NCBI RefSeq assembly: GCF_947494015.1
Contig: NZ_CANLTL010000008.1
Coordinates: 124,001 to 188,000, forward strand
Source: an uncultured Cellulomonas sp.
Lineage (GTDB): Bacteria > Actinomycetota > Actinomycetes > Actinomycetales > Cellulomonadaceae
Direction of reading: 5' to 3'
Length of the DNA stretch: 64,000 nt
Of the stretch, positions 41,501 to 50,531 are shown one piece after another (within the stretch, counting starts at the first letter, position 1; every line of letters starts with the position of its first letter). Below the pieces are notes generated by a model that saw only the letters and a list, made by a program, of their open reading frames with translations, did not search any database and was not told the origin of the DNA. Both the position numbers and the translations under genes were made by a program.

Positions 41501-42252
41501 CACGGCGGCGCCCACACGCCGTGGTTGGCGACCTCGAGGGAGCGCTGGTCGGCGACGGCGAACCAGCGCACCTCCTCGACCTGGTCGCCCCAGAACTCCA
41601 CCCGCAGCGGGTGGTCCTCGGTGGGCGGGAACACGTCGAGGATCCCGCCGCGGACCGCGAACTCCCCGCGCCGCTCGACCATGTCCACCCGCGCGTAGGC
41701 GGCGGCGGACAGGCGCTCGGCGACCGCCTCGAGGTCCGCCGTGTCACCCACGTTGAGCTCGACCGGCTCCAGCTCGCCCAGGCCCGCGACGACCGGCTGC
41801 AGCAGCGCCCGCACCGGCATGACGAGCACACGGATGGGCCCCGTGTGCCCCGCGGTCTCGGCAGGGTGGGCCAGGCGCCGGAACACCGCGAGCCGCCGGG
41901 CCACGGTGTCGCTGCGCGGGGACAGCCGCTCGTGCGGCAGCGTCTCCCACGCCGGCAGCACCGCGACGTCGTCCTCGGGCAGGTAGCAGCGCAGCGAGCC
42001 GGCCAGGTCGTCGGCGTCCCGCCCGGTCGCGGTGACCACCACGAGCGGACGGGCCGGCGTGCTCGACGTCGCTGTGCCCGACGGCGGCGCGTCCCCCGCG
42101 TGCGACTGGGCGCCGGCCATCGCGGCCAGCAGCGGCGGGCGGGCGCCGGCGGGCGCGACGACGTCGACCAGGCCGCGGGCACCGACCAGCGAGACCGCCT
42201 CGGCGGCGGCCGGGTCGGCGAGGAGGGCGGGGAGCAGACCGGAGAGGTTCAT
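38575..42252 (-). CDS. mfd: Transcription-repair coupling factor
   Basis: 1225 residues. It frees stalled RNA polymerase at DNA lesions and recruits the excision-repair proteins. The N-terminal UvrB-like region is followed by the CarD-like RNA-polymerase-binding domain (about 530-600, FVVHEQHGVGKFV). The helicase domains follow, with Walker A CGDVGYGKTE (K699) and VIVDEEQRFG, then a C-terminal TRCF domain. ATG 42252 gives MNLSGLLPAL; ribosome site is weak. Full length for the family. Confidence 0.96.
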   Translation of the reverse strand: MNLSGLLPALLADPAAAEAVSLVGARGLVDVVAPAGARPPLLAAMAGAQSHAGDAPPSGTATSSTPARPLVVVTATGRDADDLAGSLRCYLPEDDVAVLPAWETLPHERLSPRSDTVARRLAVFRRLAHPAETAGHTGPIRVLVMPVRALLQPVVAGLGELEPVELNVGDTADLEAVAERLSAAAYARVDMVERRGEFAVRGGILDVFPPTEDHPLRVEFWGDQVEEVRWFAVADQRSLEVANHGVWAPPCREILLTEAVRARAAELAEQLPGAAEMLDRLAQGIAVEGMESLAPALVDSMVPVLELVRADALLVVADPERVRRRAHDLVATTEEFLAAAWTSAAAGGQTPLDLRAASFATFADVRHIAARRGLGWWTLSAFGMAPSDADDDATGTVGDARHTDDDEATTLTLAARDVEGYRGDVERAVTDVRALQRDGWRLVLTTEGHGPARRMVEQLVAADVPARLVGEIGAEPDGGVVLVTPAPVGPGFVSPDLRLAVFSESDLTGRAGASTKDMRRMPSRRRNVVDPLQLRTGDFVVHEQHGVGKFVELVQRTLGAGANAATREYMVIEYASSKRGQPGDRLFVPTDQLDQVTKYSGGESPSLNKMGGGDWAKTKGRARKAIKEIAGELIRLYSARMATAGHAFGPDTPWQRELEDAFAYVETPDQLATIEEVKADMEKSVPMDRLVCGDVGYGKTEIAIRAAFKAVQDGKQVAVLVPTTLLVQQHLDTFTERYAPFPVTVRSLSRFQTDAEAKEVVAGLADGSVDVVIGTHRLITGEVRFKDLGLVIVDEEQRFGVEHKETLKQLRTNVDVLAMSATPIPRTLEMAVTGIREMSTLATPPEERHPVLTFVGAYDEKQITAAVRRELLREGQVFYVHNKVESIERTAARLHELVPEARVAVAHGKMNEHTLEQVIADFWEKKFDVLVCTTIVETGLDISNANTLILERADVLGLSQLHQLRGRVGRGRERAYAYFLYPPERPLTETAHDRLATMAAHTDLGSGIQIAMKDLEIRGAGNLLGGEQSGHIAGVGFDLYIRMVGEAVASFRGDSEPEAPEVTIELPVDAHIPHDYIAHERLRLEAYRKIAGAGSADDIAGVRAELVDRYGPVPEVVENLFAVAGFRNAARAAGLTDVTAQGKFVRLAPVELPESAQLRLKRLYPGTVQKPALRTILVPFPTTARIGGKPLHGADVLAWARQLVDAVIVGDVATAAAVGTAAAAR

Positions 42253-43160
42253 GCGCGTGGGACCACTGTCTCTGGGGAAGCGAGGGGGGCGCCGGACGTC
42301 CCGGCGCAGCAGGAACGACCCAGATCCGTGCGGATCCGGGGTGCAGACCTATCTTACGGCGGACGTCCGGCGCCGCCCGAGGAGTCACCGCGGCCGCGGC
42401 CACGCGCCGCTCCTCGCACGTCGCATGTTCGCGCCCACGCCAGCCACCCATGGGCCACGGCGCCTGTGCCTCGCCTCGGTGTGGTCGGCCGCGGCGTCAT
42501 GGGTCCCAACCGCTTGCCGGCCGACGGCGCACGACGACGTCCCGGTCGTGGAGGCGGCGGACCTCGCGCTGAGCAGGTGGGGATACTCCGGCGGGGTCCA
42601 CGCCGGTCCCCGCGAAAGCCCCGCGCTCACCGGCGAGGGTGCCCGGCGCGGCGCAGCCTCAGAAGCCTCGCGGACCCCTGACGTCGTGGCCGGGACCGTG
42701 GTCATGGCCGCCGGGCGGCCGTGACCGGTGCGGCACGGGTCGCCCGGAGTGCGTTCGGCGGGCTGTTCGCCCGGTCACTGGTCCGGCTCGTCTCGCAGGT
42801 CCGGGTGGAGGACCCGCTGCCGGCACCGGCCGCGTGCGCCCGGGCGGTACGCCGGGGCGGGCTGGCCGACGACCCATGGCGGCGTCCGGTCCTCGGCGGG
42901 TGCGCACGTCCTCAACGCATCATCCCCGGCCGCCACGACGGCGCTCGAGATCGCCCGGCACGTCGTGTGCGAGCTCGCGCTGCACGGGCCTGCACGAGCC
43001 TGCGCGGGACCGACGCGGGTTCGACGGACCGACGGCTATGCCACATCTCGCACCTCCGCGCAACTTGGGCAGAACTACATCGGGCAAATTTGGACATTTC
43101 GGGTGAGATCGGCGCCACACTGGTACGGCACCAGGAATCGCCGTCGAGGGAGGTGGGACC
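42253..43160. other. 908-nt non-coding region between mfd and the polysaccharide locus
   Basis: No credible gene was found on either strand. An ATCTTA at 42351-42356 (TAAGAT on the minus strand) is a possible mfd -10. From about 43060 to 43110 the DNA becomes AT-richer, with AAATTTGGACATTT, followed by GGAGGTGGGACC ahead of the first polysaccharide gene; this is likely its promoter zone, though no good -35/-10 pair is seen. Confidence 0.5.
42351..42356 (-). promoter_or_regulatory. Candidate mfd -10 element
   Basis: TAAGAT on the minus strand lies about 100 nt upstream of the mfd start. It is a good -10 hexamer by actinobacterial standards; no -35 is evident. Confidence 0.35.
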
Positions 43161-44474
43161 ATGGACATCGCCGTTGTGGGCCTCGGGTACGTCGGAACGG
43201 TGACCAGCGCGTGCCTGGCCGAAGCAGGCCACAGCGTGATCGGGGTGGACGTGAACCCCATCAAGACCGCCCAGCTGCTCGACGGCATCAGCCCGGTGAG
43301 CGAGGCCGGGCTGGACCAGCTCGTCGAGACGAACGTCCGTGACGGTCGCCTGCGCGCCACCGACGACCTCGCAGCCGCGGTGGTGGAGTCCGACATCGTG
43401 CTGGTCTGCGTAGGGACGCCGTCGGGGCGCAACGGCGACGTCCACCTCCTCGATGTCCACAAGGTCATGCAGGAGATCGGCCACGCGCTCGGCCGGGCGG
43501 AGGGATGGCGACTCGTCCTCGTCACGTCGACCGTGCCGCCGGGGACCGTCCACTCCGAGCTCATCCCCATCCTCGAGCGCACGTCGGGCAAGCGGTGGCG
43601 CCAGGACTTCGGGGTCGCGTTCTCGCCCGAGTTCCTCCGGGAGGGCACGGCCGTGGCCGACTTCCTCCACCCTCCCAAGTGCGTGGTGGGCGCGGACGAC
43701 GACCGGTCCTATGCCACGGCGTGCGGTCTGTACGAGTCGATCGAGTGCTCCGTGACCAGGACGTCCATCGGAGTCGCCGAGCTCGTCAAGTTCACGGACA
43801 ACGCCTGGCACGCCCTCAAGGTGGCCTTCGCGAACGAGATCGGCCGGGTCGCGGATGCGGAGGGGGTCGACAGCCACGCCGTCATGCGAATCTTCATGTC
43901 GGATACCCGACTCAACATCTCCCGGAACTACCTCACGCCGGGCTTCGCCTTCGGCGGGTCCTGCCTCCCCAAAGACCTTCGGACGCTCACCTACCGGGCG
44001 CACCGCAGCGGGGCGAAGGTGCCCCTTCTCGAGTCGATCCTGCCCAGCAACGTCGCACACCTCGAGCTCGCGCTCGAGAAGATCCGGTCGGTGGGCGCAC
44101 GGAAGATCGCGCTCCTGGGCCTCGCGTTTAAGTACGGCACGGACGACCTGCGGGAGAGTCCGGCGCTGGAGCTGGCGGAGCGGCTGCTCGGCAAGGGGTA
44201 CGACGTCACCATCCACGACGAGCACGTGAACCTCGCCCACCTCATCGGCGCGAACCGGGAGTACGTGCTCCGAGTTCTGCCCCACGTCGCGCAGCACCTC
44301 TCCGACGACCTGCCCGCCGTGCTCGACGGCGCCGAGGCCATCGTCGTGACGCAGTGCAATCCCGCCTATGCCTCCGTGGTCACCGACGCGAAGCCGGAGC
44401 AGACGGTCCTGGACCTCTGCGGCATCGCCCGCGACGGGCATGAGGCACCCAACTACGTGGGCCTGACGTGGTGA
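43161..44474 (+). CDS. AlgD-like nucleotide sugar dehydrogenase
   Basis: 437 residues of the UDP-glucose/GDP-mannose dehydrogenase family. It oxidises C6 of a nucleotide sugar to give a uronic acid. The NAD site is GLGYVGTV, and the catalytic cysteine is C268 in GFAFGGSCLPKD, the same number as in Pseudomonas AlgD. NPEFLRE-like SPEFLREGTA, GTDDLRESP and AFANEIG also match AlgD well. GDP-mannose is therefore the likely substrate, although UDP-glucose cannot be excluded. ATG 43161 follows GGGAGGTGGG. It begins the rightward polysaccharide arm, and its stop overlaps the next gene's GTG. Confidence 0.92.
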   Translation: MDIAVVGLGYVGTVTSACLAEAGHSVIGVDVNPIKTAQLLDGISPVSEAGLDQLVETNVRDGRLRATDDLAAAVVESDIVLVCVGTPSGRNGDVHLLDVHKVMQEIGHALGRAEGWRLVLVTSTVPPGTVHSELIPILERTSGKRWRQDFGVAFSPEFLREGTAVADFLHPPKCVVGADDDRSYATACGLYESIECSVTRTSIGVAELVKFTDNAWHALKVAFANEIGRVADAEGVDSHAVMRIFMSDTRLNISRNYLTPGFAFGGSCLPKDLRTLTYRAHRSGAKVPLLESILPSNVAHLELALEKIRSVGARKIALLGLAFKYGTDDLRESPALELAERLLGKGYDVTIHDEHVNLAHLIGANREYVLRVLPHVAQHLSDDLPAVLDGAEAIVVTQCNPAYASVVTDAKPEQTVLDLCGIARDGHEAPNYVGLTW

Positions 44475-45763
44475 CCGCTGCGGACGCGGCCGGCTCACGC
44501 CGCCGACCTCACGTGCTGATCCTGGTCGAGAACCTCTCCGTGCCCTTCGACCGCCGGGTGTGGCAGGAGGCCCGGACCCTGACGTCCGCCGGGTACGACG
44601 TCGACGTGATCTGCCCGAGGTCGGCGCAGGATCCCGCCGCCACCGAGGTGCGTGACGGGGTGCGGATCCATCGGTACCCGAGCCCGTACGAGGCGCGTGG
44701 CACGGCTGGATACCTGATGGAGTACCCGTGGGCCCTCGCGTGGCAGCTGGCTCTGGCGCTCAAGGTGCACCTGTCCCGCCGGATCGACGTCATCCAGGCG
44801 TGCAACCCGCCGGACCTGCTGTTCCTGGTGGCGTTGCCGTTCCGGCTGGTCGGCACGCAGTTCGTGTTCGACCACCACGACGCCTGCCCGGAGCTGCTCG
44901 TGGCCAAGGGGCGGTCACGGGACAGCCGCCTGGTGCGGCTCCTGGAGCTCCTCGAGCGCCTGACCTTCGCGACGGCATGCGTCTCCATGGCTACGAACGA
45001 GAGCTACCGGCGCATCGCGCTGGAACGGGGCCGGATGCTGGCCGACGACGTCTTCGTGGTCCGCTCGGGCCCGGACCTCGGTCGGTTCGGCGCCGCCAGG
45101 GAGGAGCCGGCCGCGCGACGCGGCAAGCGGCACCTGGTGGCGTACGTCGGGGTGATGGGCATCCAGGAGGGGATCGACTACCTGCTCGACGCCGCCGACA
45201 TCGTCGTCAACCGGTGGGGCCGGACAGACGTGCAGTTCTCGCTCGCGGGGTCGGGTCCGGAGTTCCCCCGCCTGGTCGAGCGTGTCGCGCAGATGGGGCT
45301 GAAGGACAACGTCGCCCTCCTCGGCCGGGTCAGCGAGGAGGAGCTGGCCGAGCTGCTCGCGACGGCGGACGTCTGCGTGAACCCCGACGAGTGGAACGAG
45401 ATGAACGACATCTCCACCATGAACAAGGTCCTCGAGTACATGGCGCTCGGTAAGCCGATCGTGCAGTTCGACCTGCGTGAAGGTCGCCGCTCGGCAGGCG
45501 ACGCCAGCCTCTACGCCCGTCGGAACGACCCGCTCTCCTTCGCCGAGAGCATCGTCGAGCTGCTGGACGACCCGGCCAGGCGCGCCCGCATGGGGGCGAC
45601 GGGGCGGGAGCGGTTCGAGCGGGAGCTCTCCTGGGAGCACTCCGTCCCGCACCTGCTCCGGGCGTACGAGCGGGCGCTCGGCGCCAGACCGCTCCGCCGC
45701 CCGGCGGAGACCGCGGCCGCCGAGAGCCCCAGCTCAGGCGCGGCGTCGGGGAGGGCACGCTGA
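44468..45763 (+). CDS. Family 4 glycosyltransferase
   Basis: 431 residues with a GT-B fold. The N-terminal half contains ILVENLSVPFDRRVWQEAR and FDHHDACPEL. The C-terminal half has YVGVMGIQEGIDYLLDAA and the family motif MNKVLEYMALGKPIVQ, with a preceding NPDEWNEM. It would add a sugar from a nucleotide donor to the growing lipid-linked unit at the inner membrane. GTG 44468 or 44471 overlaps the dehydrogenase stop, so translation is coupled. The C-terminal 45 residues are disordered. Confidence 0.9.
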   Translation: MVTAADAAGSRRRPHVLILVENLSVPFDRRVWQEARTLTSAGYDVDVICPRSAQDPAATEVRDGVRIHRYPSPYEARGTAGYLMEYPWALAWQLALALKVHLSRRIDVIQACNPPDLLFLVALPFRLVGTQFVFDHHDACPELLVAKGRSRDSRLVRLLELLERLTFATACVSMATNESYRRIALERGRMLADDVFVVRSGPDLGRFGAAREEPAARRGKRHLVAYVGVMGIQEGIDYLLDAADIVVNRWGRTDVQFSLAGSGPEFPRLVERVAQMGLKDNVALLGRVSEEELAELLATADVCVNPDEWNEMNDISTMNKVLEYMALGKPIVQFDLREGRRSAGDASLYARRNDPLSFAESIVELLDDPARRARMGATGRERFERELSWEHSVPHLLRAYERALGARPLRRPAETAAAESPSSGAASGRAR

Positions 45764-45800
45764 GCGCCACGCCAGCCCCGACGCACCTCGAGGAGATGGC

Positions 45801-47885
45801 ATGACCAGGGACGACCCGCTCCTCGACACCGAGCCGCTGAGCGTCGTGGTGGTGACGTACAACAGCGCATCGGTCATCACCGGCCTGCTCGACTCGCTGG
45901 CGACCGGGCTCGACGGGGTGCCGTCGTGGGAGGTCGTCGTGGTCGACAACGACTCCACCGACGGGACCCCTGAGCTGGTCGAGAGAACGTGCGCCGACGC
46001 GCTCGTCGTCCGGATGGGGTGCAACGCCGGGTATGCCGCCGGGATCAACGCCGGCGTCGCAGCCGCCACACTGGACGGAGCTGTCCTCGTCCTCAACCCC
46101 GACGTGCGGCTGCGCGCGGGGTGCGGCCACCACCTGCTGTCGGCACTCGCCGAACCGAGCGTCGGCATCGCCGCGCCACAGCTGCGCGACGCGCACGACG
46201 TCGTCGCGCTGTCGCTTCGCCGTGACCCCTCCGTGGCCAGTGCGTGGGCCGAGGCCATCCTCGGCGGCACGGTCGCGGGACGACATGGAGCTGGCGAGGT
46301 CCTGACGGACCAGTCGTCGTACTCGGCGGCCCGCGACGTCGACTGGGCGACCGGCGCCGTGCTGGCGATCTCCCGCGCGTGCCGTTCGGCCGTCGGGGCG
46401 TGGGACGAGACCTTCTTCCTCTACTCCGAGGAGGTCGACTACTGCCAGCGGGCCCGGGCGGCCGGGTACCGGGTGAGATACGAGCCCCGAGCGGTCGCCG
46501 AGCACGTCGGCGGACCCTACGGGGCGGACGCCCGGCTGTGGGCGCACCTCGTCCGGAACCGGGTCCGTCACTACGGCCGCCACCACGGGCCGACACGGAC
46601 AGCGGCGTTCACTGCCGGCGTGGCCCTCGGCGAGGTCCTGCGACTGCCGGTGCGGGCCTCCGCCCGAGCCGGCGTGCGCGCCGCCGTCACCGCGCGGAGG
46701 CGAGCCGACGCCCGGCCTGAGGAGCCGGGCTTCGTGTGGTTCGTCGCGCAGGACTGGTGGTACCACAACCAGGCGCACTCCGACTTCCAGCTCATGCGCG
46801 AGGTGGCGCTCGACCGGCCGGTCCTCGTGGTGAACTCGCTGGGGCTGCGGTTGCCGCGCAAGGGCGTCAGCACCCAGCCCTGGCGACGCATCGCCCGCAA
46901 GGCCCGCAGCATGACCAAGCTCGTGCGTCGGCCTCTCCCGGAGCTGCCCCGCTTCCACGTCATGACGCCGCTCTTCCTGCCCTTCTACGGTGAGACCGCT
47001 GGCGCCCGGTTCAGCGCGTGGCTCGTCCGTCGACAGGTCGCTCTGGTGGCCCGGTGGATCGGCGCCGGCCGGCACCCGTACGTCGGCGTGACCATCCCGA
47101 CCGCGTGGCCGGTCGTGCGCCGGATGGGGCGCTCGGCGCTCCTGTTCAACCGGTCCGACCTCCACTCCGCCTTCCCCGAGGCCGACGGGTCCTGGGTGGC
47201 AGGGCTCGAACGAGCGCTGCTGGCGGACTCGGACCGCGTGCTCTACGTGAGCCACGAGCTCATGGCGCTCGACCGCGCCGTCGTCGGCGACCGCGGCGTG
47301 TTCCTCGACCACGGGGTCGATCTCGCGCGCTTCACCTGGGACCCGCGGTCGCGCGACGAGCCGGAGATGGCGGGCATCCCGCGGCCGCGGATGGGCTTCT
47401 TCGGCGGCATCGACGACTACGTCGTGGACCTCAAGCTGCTCGTGGAGACGGCCCGCGGCGTCCCGGAGGCGCAGCTCGTCCTCATCGGGGACGCGACGTG
47501 CGACCTGGACGAGCTGACCAGCCTGCCGAACGTCCACTGGCTGGGTCACCGGCCCTACGAGCAGATCCCCGCCCTCGGGCGTGGCTTCGACGTCGCTCTG
47601 ATGCCTTGGCTGGACAACGAGTGGATCCGGTTCGCGAACCCGGTCAAGCTCAAGGAGTACCTGGCTCTCGGCCTGCCGGTGGTGACGACCGAGTACCCGG
47701 AGGTGGACTCCTACCGTGACCGGATCGCGGTCGCCCGTGACCGGGCCGAGTTCGTGGACCGCGTACGCGCTGCTCTGGCCGAACCCGGGGATCCGCGGCT
47801 GAGGCGCTCGTCCGTGCTCGACTGCGCGTGGAGCACCCGGGCGCGCGTCCTGGTGGACATCGCCACGTCCGTGCGAGCCCGCTGA
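45801..47885 (+). CDS. Two-domain glycosyltransferase (GT2 fused to GT-B)
   Basis: 694 residues. The N-terminal domain (about 1-300) is a GT2 rhamnosyltransferase-like enzyme: SVVVVTYNSAS, VVDNDSTDGTPE, LNPDVRLR and DETFFLYSEEVDYCQRARAAGY. The C-terminal domain (about 330-690) is a GT-B enzyme like TuaH: FVAQDWWYHNQAHSDFQL, GFFGGIDDYV and FANPVKLKEYLALGLPVV. The single chain would perform two glycosyl transfers. ATG 45801 follows AGGAG. Its stop overlaps the asparagine-synthase ATG (TGATG). Confidence 0.9.
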   Translation: MTRDDPLLDTEPLSVVVVTYNSASVITGLLDSLATGLDGVPSWEVVVVDNDSTDGTPELVERTCADALVVRMGCNAGYAAGINAGVAAATLDGAVLVLNPDVRLRAGCGHHLLSALAEPSVGIAAPQLRDAHDVVALSLRRDPSVASAWAEAILGGTVAGRHGAGEVLTDQSSYSAARDVDWATGAVLAISRACRSAVGAWDETFFLYSEEVDYCQRARAAGYRVRYEPRAVAEHVGGPYGADARLWAHLVRNRVRHYGRHHGPTRTAAFTAGVALGEVLRLPVRASARAGVRAAVTARRRADARPEEPGFVWFVAQDWWYHNQAHSDFQLMREVALDRPVLVVNSLGLRLPRKGVSTQPWRRIARKARSMTKLVRRPLPELPRFHVMTPLFLPFYGETAGARFSAWLVRRQVALVARWIGAGRHPYVGVTIPTAWPVVRRMGRSALLFNRSDLHSAFPEADGSWVAGLERALLADSDRVLYVSHELMALDRAVVGDRGVFLDHGVDLARFTWDPRSRDEPEMAGIPRPRMGFFGGIDDYVVDLKLLVETARGVPEAQLVLIGDATCDLDELTSLPNVHWLGHRPYEQIPALGRGFDVALMPWLDNEWIRFANPVKLKEYLALGLPVVTTEYPEVDSYRDRIAVARDRAEFVDRVRAALAEPGDPRLRRSSVLDCAWSTRARVLVDIATSVRAR

Positions 47886-49765
47886 TGTGCGGGATCGGGC
47901 TGATCCGGCACCTGGACGCCTCGGTCGTGGTCCCCGACGACCTGGCGGCCATGGCTGCCACGCTGCGCCACCGCGGGCCCGACGAGGCCGGGCACTGGGT
48001 CGACGGGCCGATCGGTCTGGCGCACACCCGGCTCTCGATCATCGACCTCGCGGCCTCCCACCAGCCCATGTCGAGTGTGGACGGGCGCTGGCACCTGGTC
48101 TTCAACGGCGAGATCTTCAACTACCGGGAGCTGCGGGACCGCTTCGACTACCCGTACCGGACGAGCGGGGACACCGAGGTGCTGCTCGCCGGCCTGCGGT
48201 GCGAGGGCATCGACGTCGTGCACCTGCTCCGCGGCCAGTTCGCGTTCATCGCTCACGATCGTCTGACGGGCATCACGCACCTGGTCCGCGACCGCCTCGG
48301 CATCCTGCCGCTGCACTACACCCTGAGGCGGTCGCGCCTGGTCGCCGCGTCCGAGGTGAAGGCCATCCTCGCCGTCCTCCCGTCGACGCCGGACGTCGAC
48401 CTCGAGAGCCTGGACGCCTACCTGGCTCGCCGGGCGGTCCCGGCACCTCACACGCTGTTCGCCGGAATCAAGAAGGTCCCGCCAGGGCACCGCGCCGAGG
48501 TCCGACCGGACGGATCGGTGCGGGTGAGCCGCTACTGGAGCCTCCCCGAGCAGGACGAGCCGAGCACGTGGTCACCCGCGACTGCGGTCGAGGCCGTCGA
48601 CGAAGCGGTCCGGGACGCCGTCCGCGCTTCCCTGGTCGCCGACGTCCCCGTCGGCAGCTACCTCAGCGGTGGGGTGGACAGCAGCCTCATCGTCGCAGTG
48701 ATGGCCGCCCTCCGCGGATCCGCGGGCGTCCAGACCTTCGCGGCCGGCTTCGGCGACCCACGGCACGACGAGCTGCCCTGGGCGCGACTGGTCAGCGAGC
48801 ACCTCGGGACCGAGCACCACGAGGTCCACGTGCGTCCGGACGACTTCGAGCACCTGTGGCCCCGGCTCACCTGGCACCGTGACGCACCGGTGTCCGAGCC
48901 CGCCGACATCGCCGTCTTCCGGCTGGCGGAGCTCGCTCGCCGACACGTCCGCGTCGTGCTGTCCGGGGAGGGCGGCGACGAGCTCTTCGCGGGGTACCCG
49001 AAGTACCGCTGGGCCCGCCCGGTGGGGCTGGTGGACGCGCTTCCCGTGCCCGTGCGCAAGGCAGCGACATCGTTGGTGGAGCGCCGACTGGGGTCGCGCG
49101 CGGCACGTGCTCGGATCGTTGTCCGGGCCGCCGGCGCGGCTTCCGAGGAGGAGCGGTTCGCCATGTGGTTCGCGCCCTTCACCCCGGAGGAGCGGGCGGC
49201 CCTGCTGCCGGGCACCTTGAGGCGGGACGGCGAGGGGGCGTCGGACGGGCCCCGGCGGGACGTCATCGCCAGGATGCTCGCTGCCGATCTGGCCACCTGG
49301 CTCCCGGACAACCTGCTGGAGCGCGGCGACCGGATGTCTATGGCCACGTCCCTCGAGCTGCGTCCGCCGCTGCTCGACCACCGGTTGGTCGAGCTCGCTT
49401 TCCGACTGCCGTCCTCGGTCAAGCTACGCGGAGGCACCACCAAGTGGGTGCTCAAGGAGGTCGCTCGGCGCTACCTCCCGCAGGAGGTCGTCGACCGCCG
49501 CAAAGTCGGGTTCCGGGTGCCTCTGGACGCGTGGTTCCGCGGTGCGCTGCGCGACTCCGTGCGGGACCGGCTGACCGGGGAGGGCTCGTTCGTGGCGGAG
49601 ACTCTCGATCGGACGCGGGTCCGCGGGCTGATCGACCGGCACGAGACCGGTCGCTTCGACGAGGCGAACCGGATCTGGACCCTCCTGTGCCTCGAGGTCT
49701 GGCACGAGACCTTCTTCACGACATCGGCCCGCGCCTCCTCCGCGATGACGAGGTGGACGCCGTGA
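47885..49765 (+). CDS. asnB: AsnB-type glutamine-dependent amidotransferase
   Basis: 626 residues. The N-terminal glutaminase domain starts with Met-Cys, so C2 is the nucleophile, and contains RHRGPDEAG and FNGEIFNYRE. The C-terminal synthetase domain has the ATP-binding PP-loop SYLSGGVDSSLI and VLSGEGGDELFAGYPKYR. It transfers ammonia to an ATP-activated carboxylate. In a polysaccharide locus the acceptor may be a uronic acid instead of aspartate, as in Pseudomonas WbpS; this is inference. It overlaps the upstream fusion gene. Confidence 0.92.
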   Translation: MCGIGLIRHLDASVVVPDDLAAMAATLRHRGPDEAGHWVDGPIGLAHTRLSIIDLAASHQPMSSVDGRWHLVFNGEIFNYRELRDRFDYPYRTSGDTEVLLAGLRCEGIDVVHLLRGQFAFIAHDRLTGITHLVRDRLGILPLHYTLRRSRLVAASEVKAILAVLPSTPDVDLESLDAYLARRAVPAPHTLFAGIKKVPPGHRAEVRPDGSVRVSRYWSLPEQDEPSTWSPATAVEAVDEAVRDAVRASLVADVPVGSYLSGGVDSSLIVAVMAALRGSAGVQTFAAGFGDPRHDELPWARLVSEHLGTEHHEVHVRPDDFEHLWPRLTWHRDAPVSEPADIAVFRLAELARRHVRVVLSGEGGDELFAGYPKYRWARPVGLVDALPVPVRKAATSLVERRLGSRAARARIVVRAAGAASEEERFAMWFAPFTPEERAALLPGTLRRDGEGASDGPRRDVIARMLAADLATWLPDNLLERGDRMSMATSLELRPPLLDHRLVELAFRLPSSVKLRGGTTKWVLKEVARRYLPQEVVDRRKVGFRVPLDAWFRGALRDSVRDRLTGEGSFVAETLDRTRVRGLIDRHETGRFDEANRIWTLLCLEVWHETFFTTSARASSAMTRWTP

Positions 49766-49791
49766 AGGATCACCGTCGCCTCAGCGGCGGC

Positions 49792-50475
49792 TCACACCGC
49801 ACCGGCCGGGCCGCTGAAGTCCACCGTGCTGCGGACCCTGCGGTCGATCCGGCGATCGACAGTGACCGCGAGCAGGAGCGCCGCACCTACAGAGAGCAAG
49901 CCGAGAGCGAGCCCAGCTCGGACAAGTCCGGACTTCGTCGCGCCGACGTACGAGACGGGCGGCTCCTGCGGCACACGGACCACCTGTATGCGATCGGCGG
50001 GGGCCGCTCCCTGCTCGGCCTGCAGCGACTCGACGAGTGTCTCGACGCGTGCCTCAGCGACTGCCAGGCGTGCGGTGACCTGCTCTGGCGTCGAGTCGAC
50101 CGCCTCGACGGACAGCACCGGCCGGGTGAAGCTGTTCGTCCACTGCCCGCCGACATTGGGTACGGAGACGGACGATCCCTGCCGTACCCCGGCACCAAAG
50201 AGGGATGCGCTCGCCGAGGAGAGCCGAGTCACGGGTGCACCGTCGTTCATCTCGCGCTCCACGACCCCTGCGAACGCGACCAGACTCTCGCGGCGCGCGT
50301 CGCTGATCCCATCGGTCGCAGCCGCGCCCGGCAGGACCATGACGAGATCCATCTGAGCGTGGTAGGTCGGCTGCGGACGCAACAGTGCGCCGGACCACAA
50401 CAGCGCGAGCGCCAGCGCCGGCAGGACGACGTACCAGCGCCGCGCCGCTGTCCGGATGAGCTCGTCGAGGCTCAC
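49792..50475 (-). CDS. Wzz-like chain-length/capsule protein
   Basis: 227 residues with a helix near each end (about 15-35 and 190-210) and a periplasm-facing middle, the layout of Wzz/YveK polysaccharide co-polymerases. It lacks a cytoplasmic kinase domain. The C-terminal helix is followed by a short basic tail. GTG 50475 is chosen because GGAGG lies 8 nt upstream; a GTG 21 nt earlier is possible. It is on the opposite strand from its neighbours and its end almost meets the asnB end. Confidence 0.75.
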   Translation of the reverse strand: MSLDELIRTAARRWYVVLPALALALLWSGALLRPQPTYHAQMDLVMVLPGAAATDGISDARRESLVAFAGVVEREMNDGAPVTRLSSASASLFGAGVRQGSSVSVPNVGGQWTNSFTRPVLSVEAVDSTPEQVTARLAVAEARVETLVESLQAEQGAAPADRIQVVRVPQEPPVSYVGATKSGLVRAGLALGLLSVGAALLLAVTVDRRIDRRVRSTVDFSGPAGAV

Positions 50476-50531
50476 GCTCGAGCCCTCCTCGTCCACGACG
50501 TCTCCATCAACTACTCATCGGTGAACCCACG

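Noticed and set aside
42385-42705. 106-codon leftward frame in the mfd upstream gap
   Set aside because: No ribosome site, no recognisable domain, and amino-acid composition of a chance high-GC frame.
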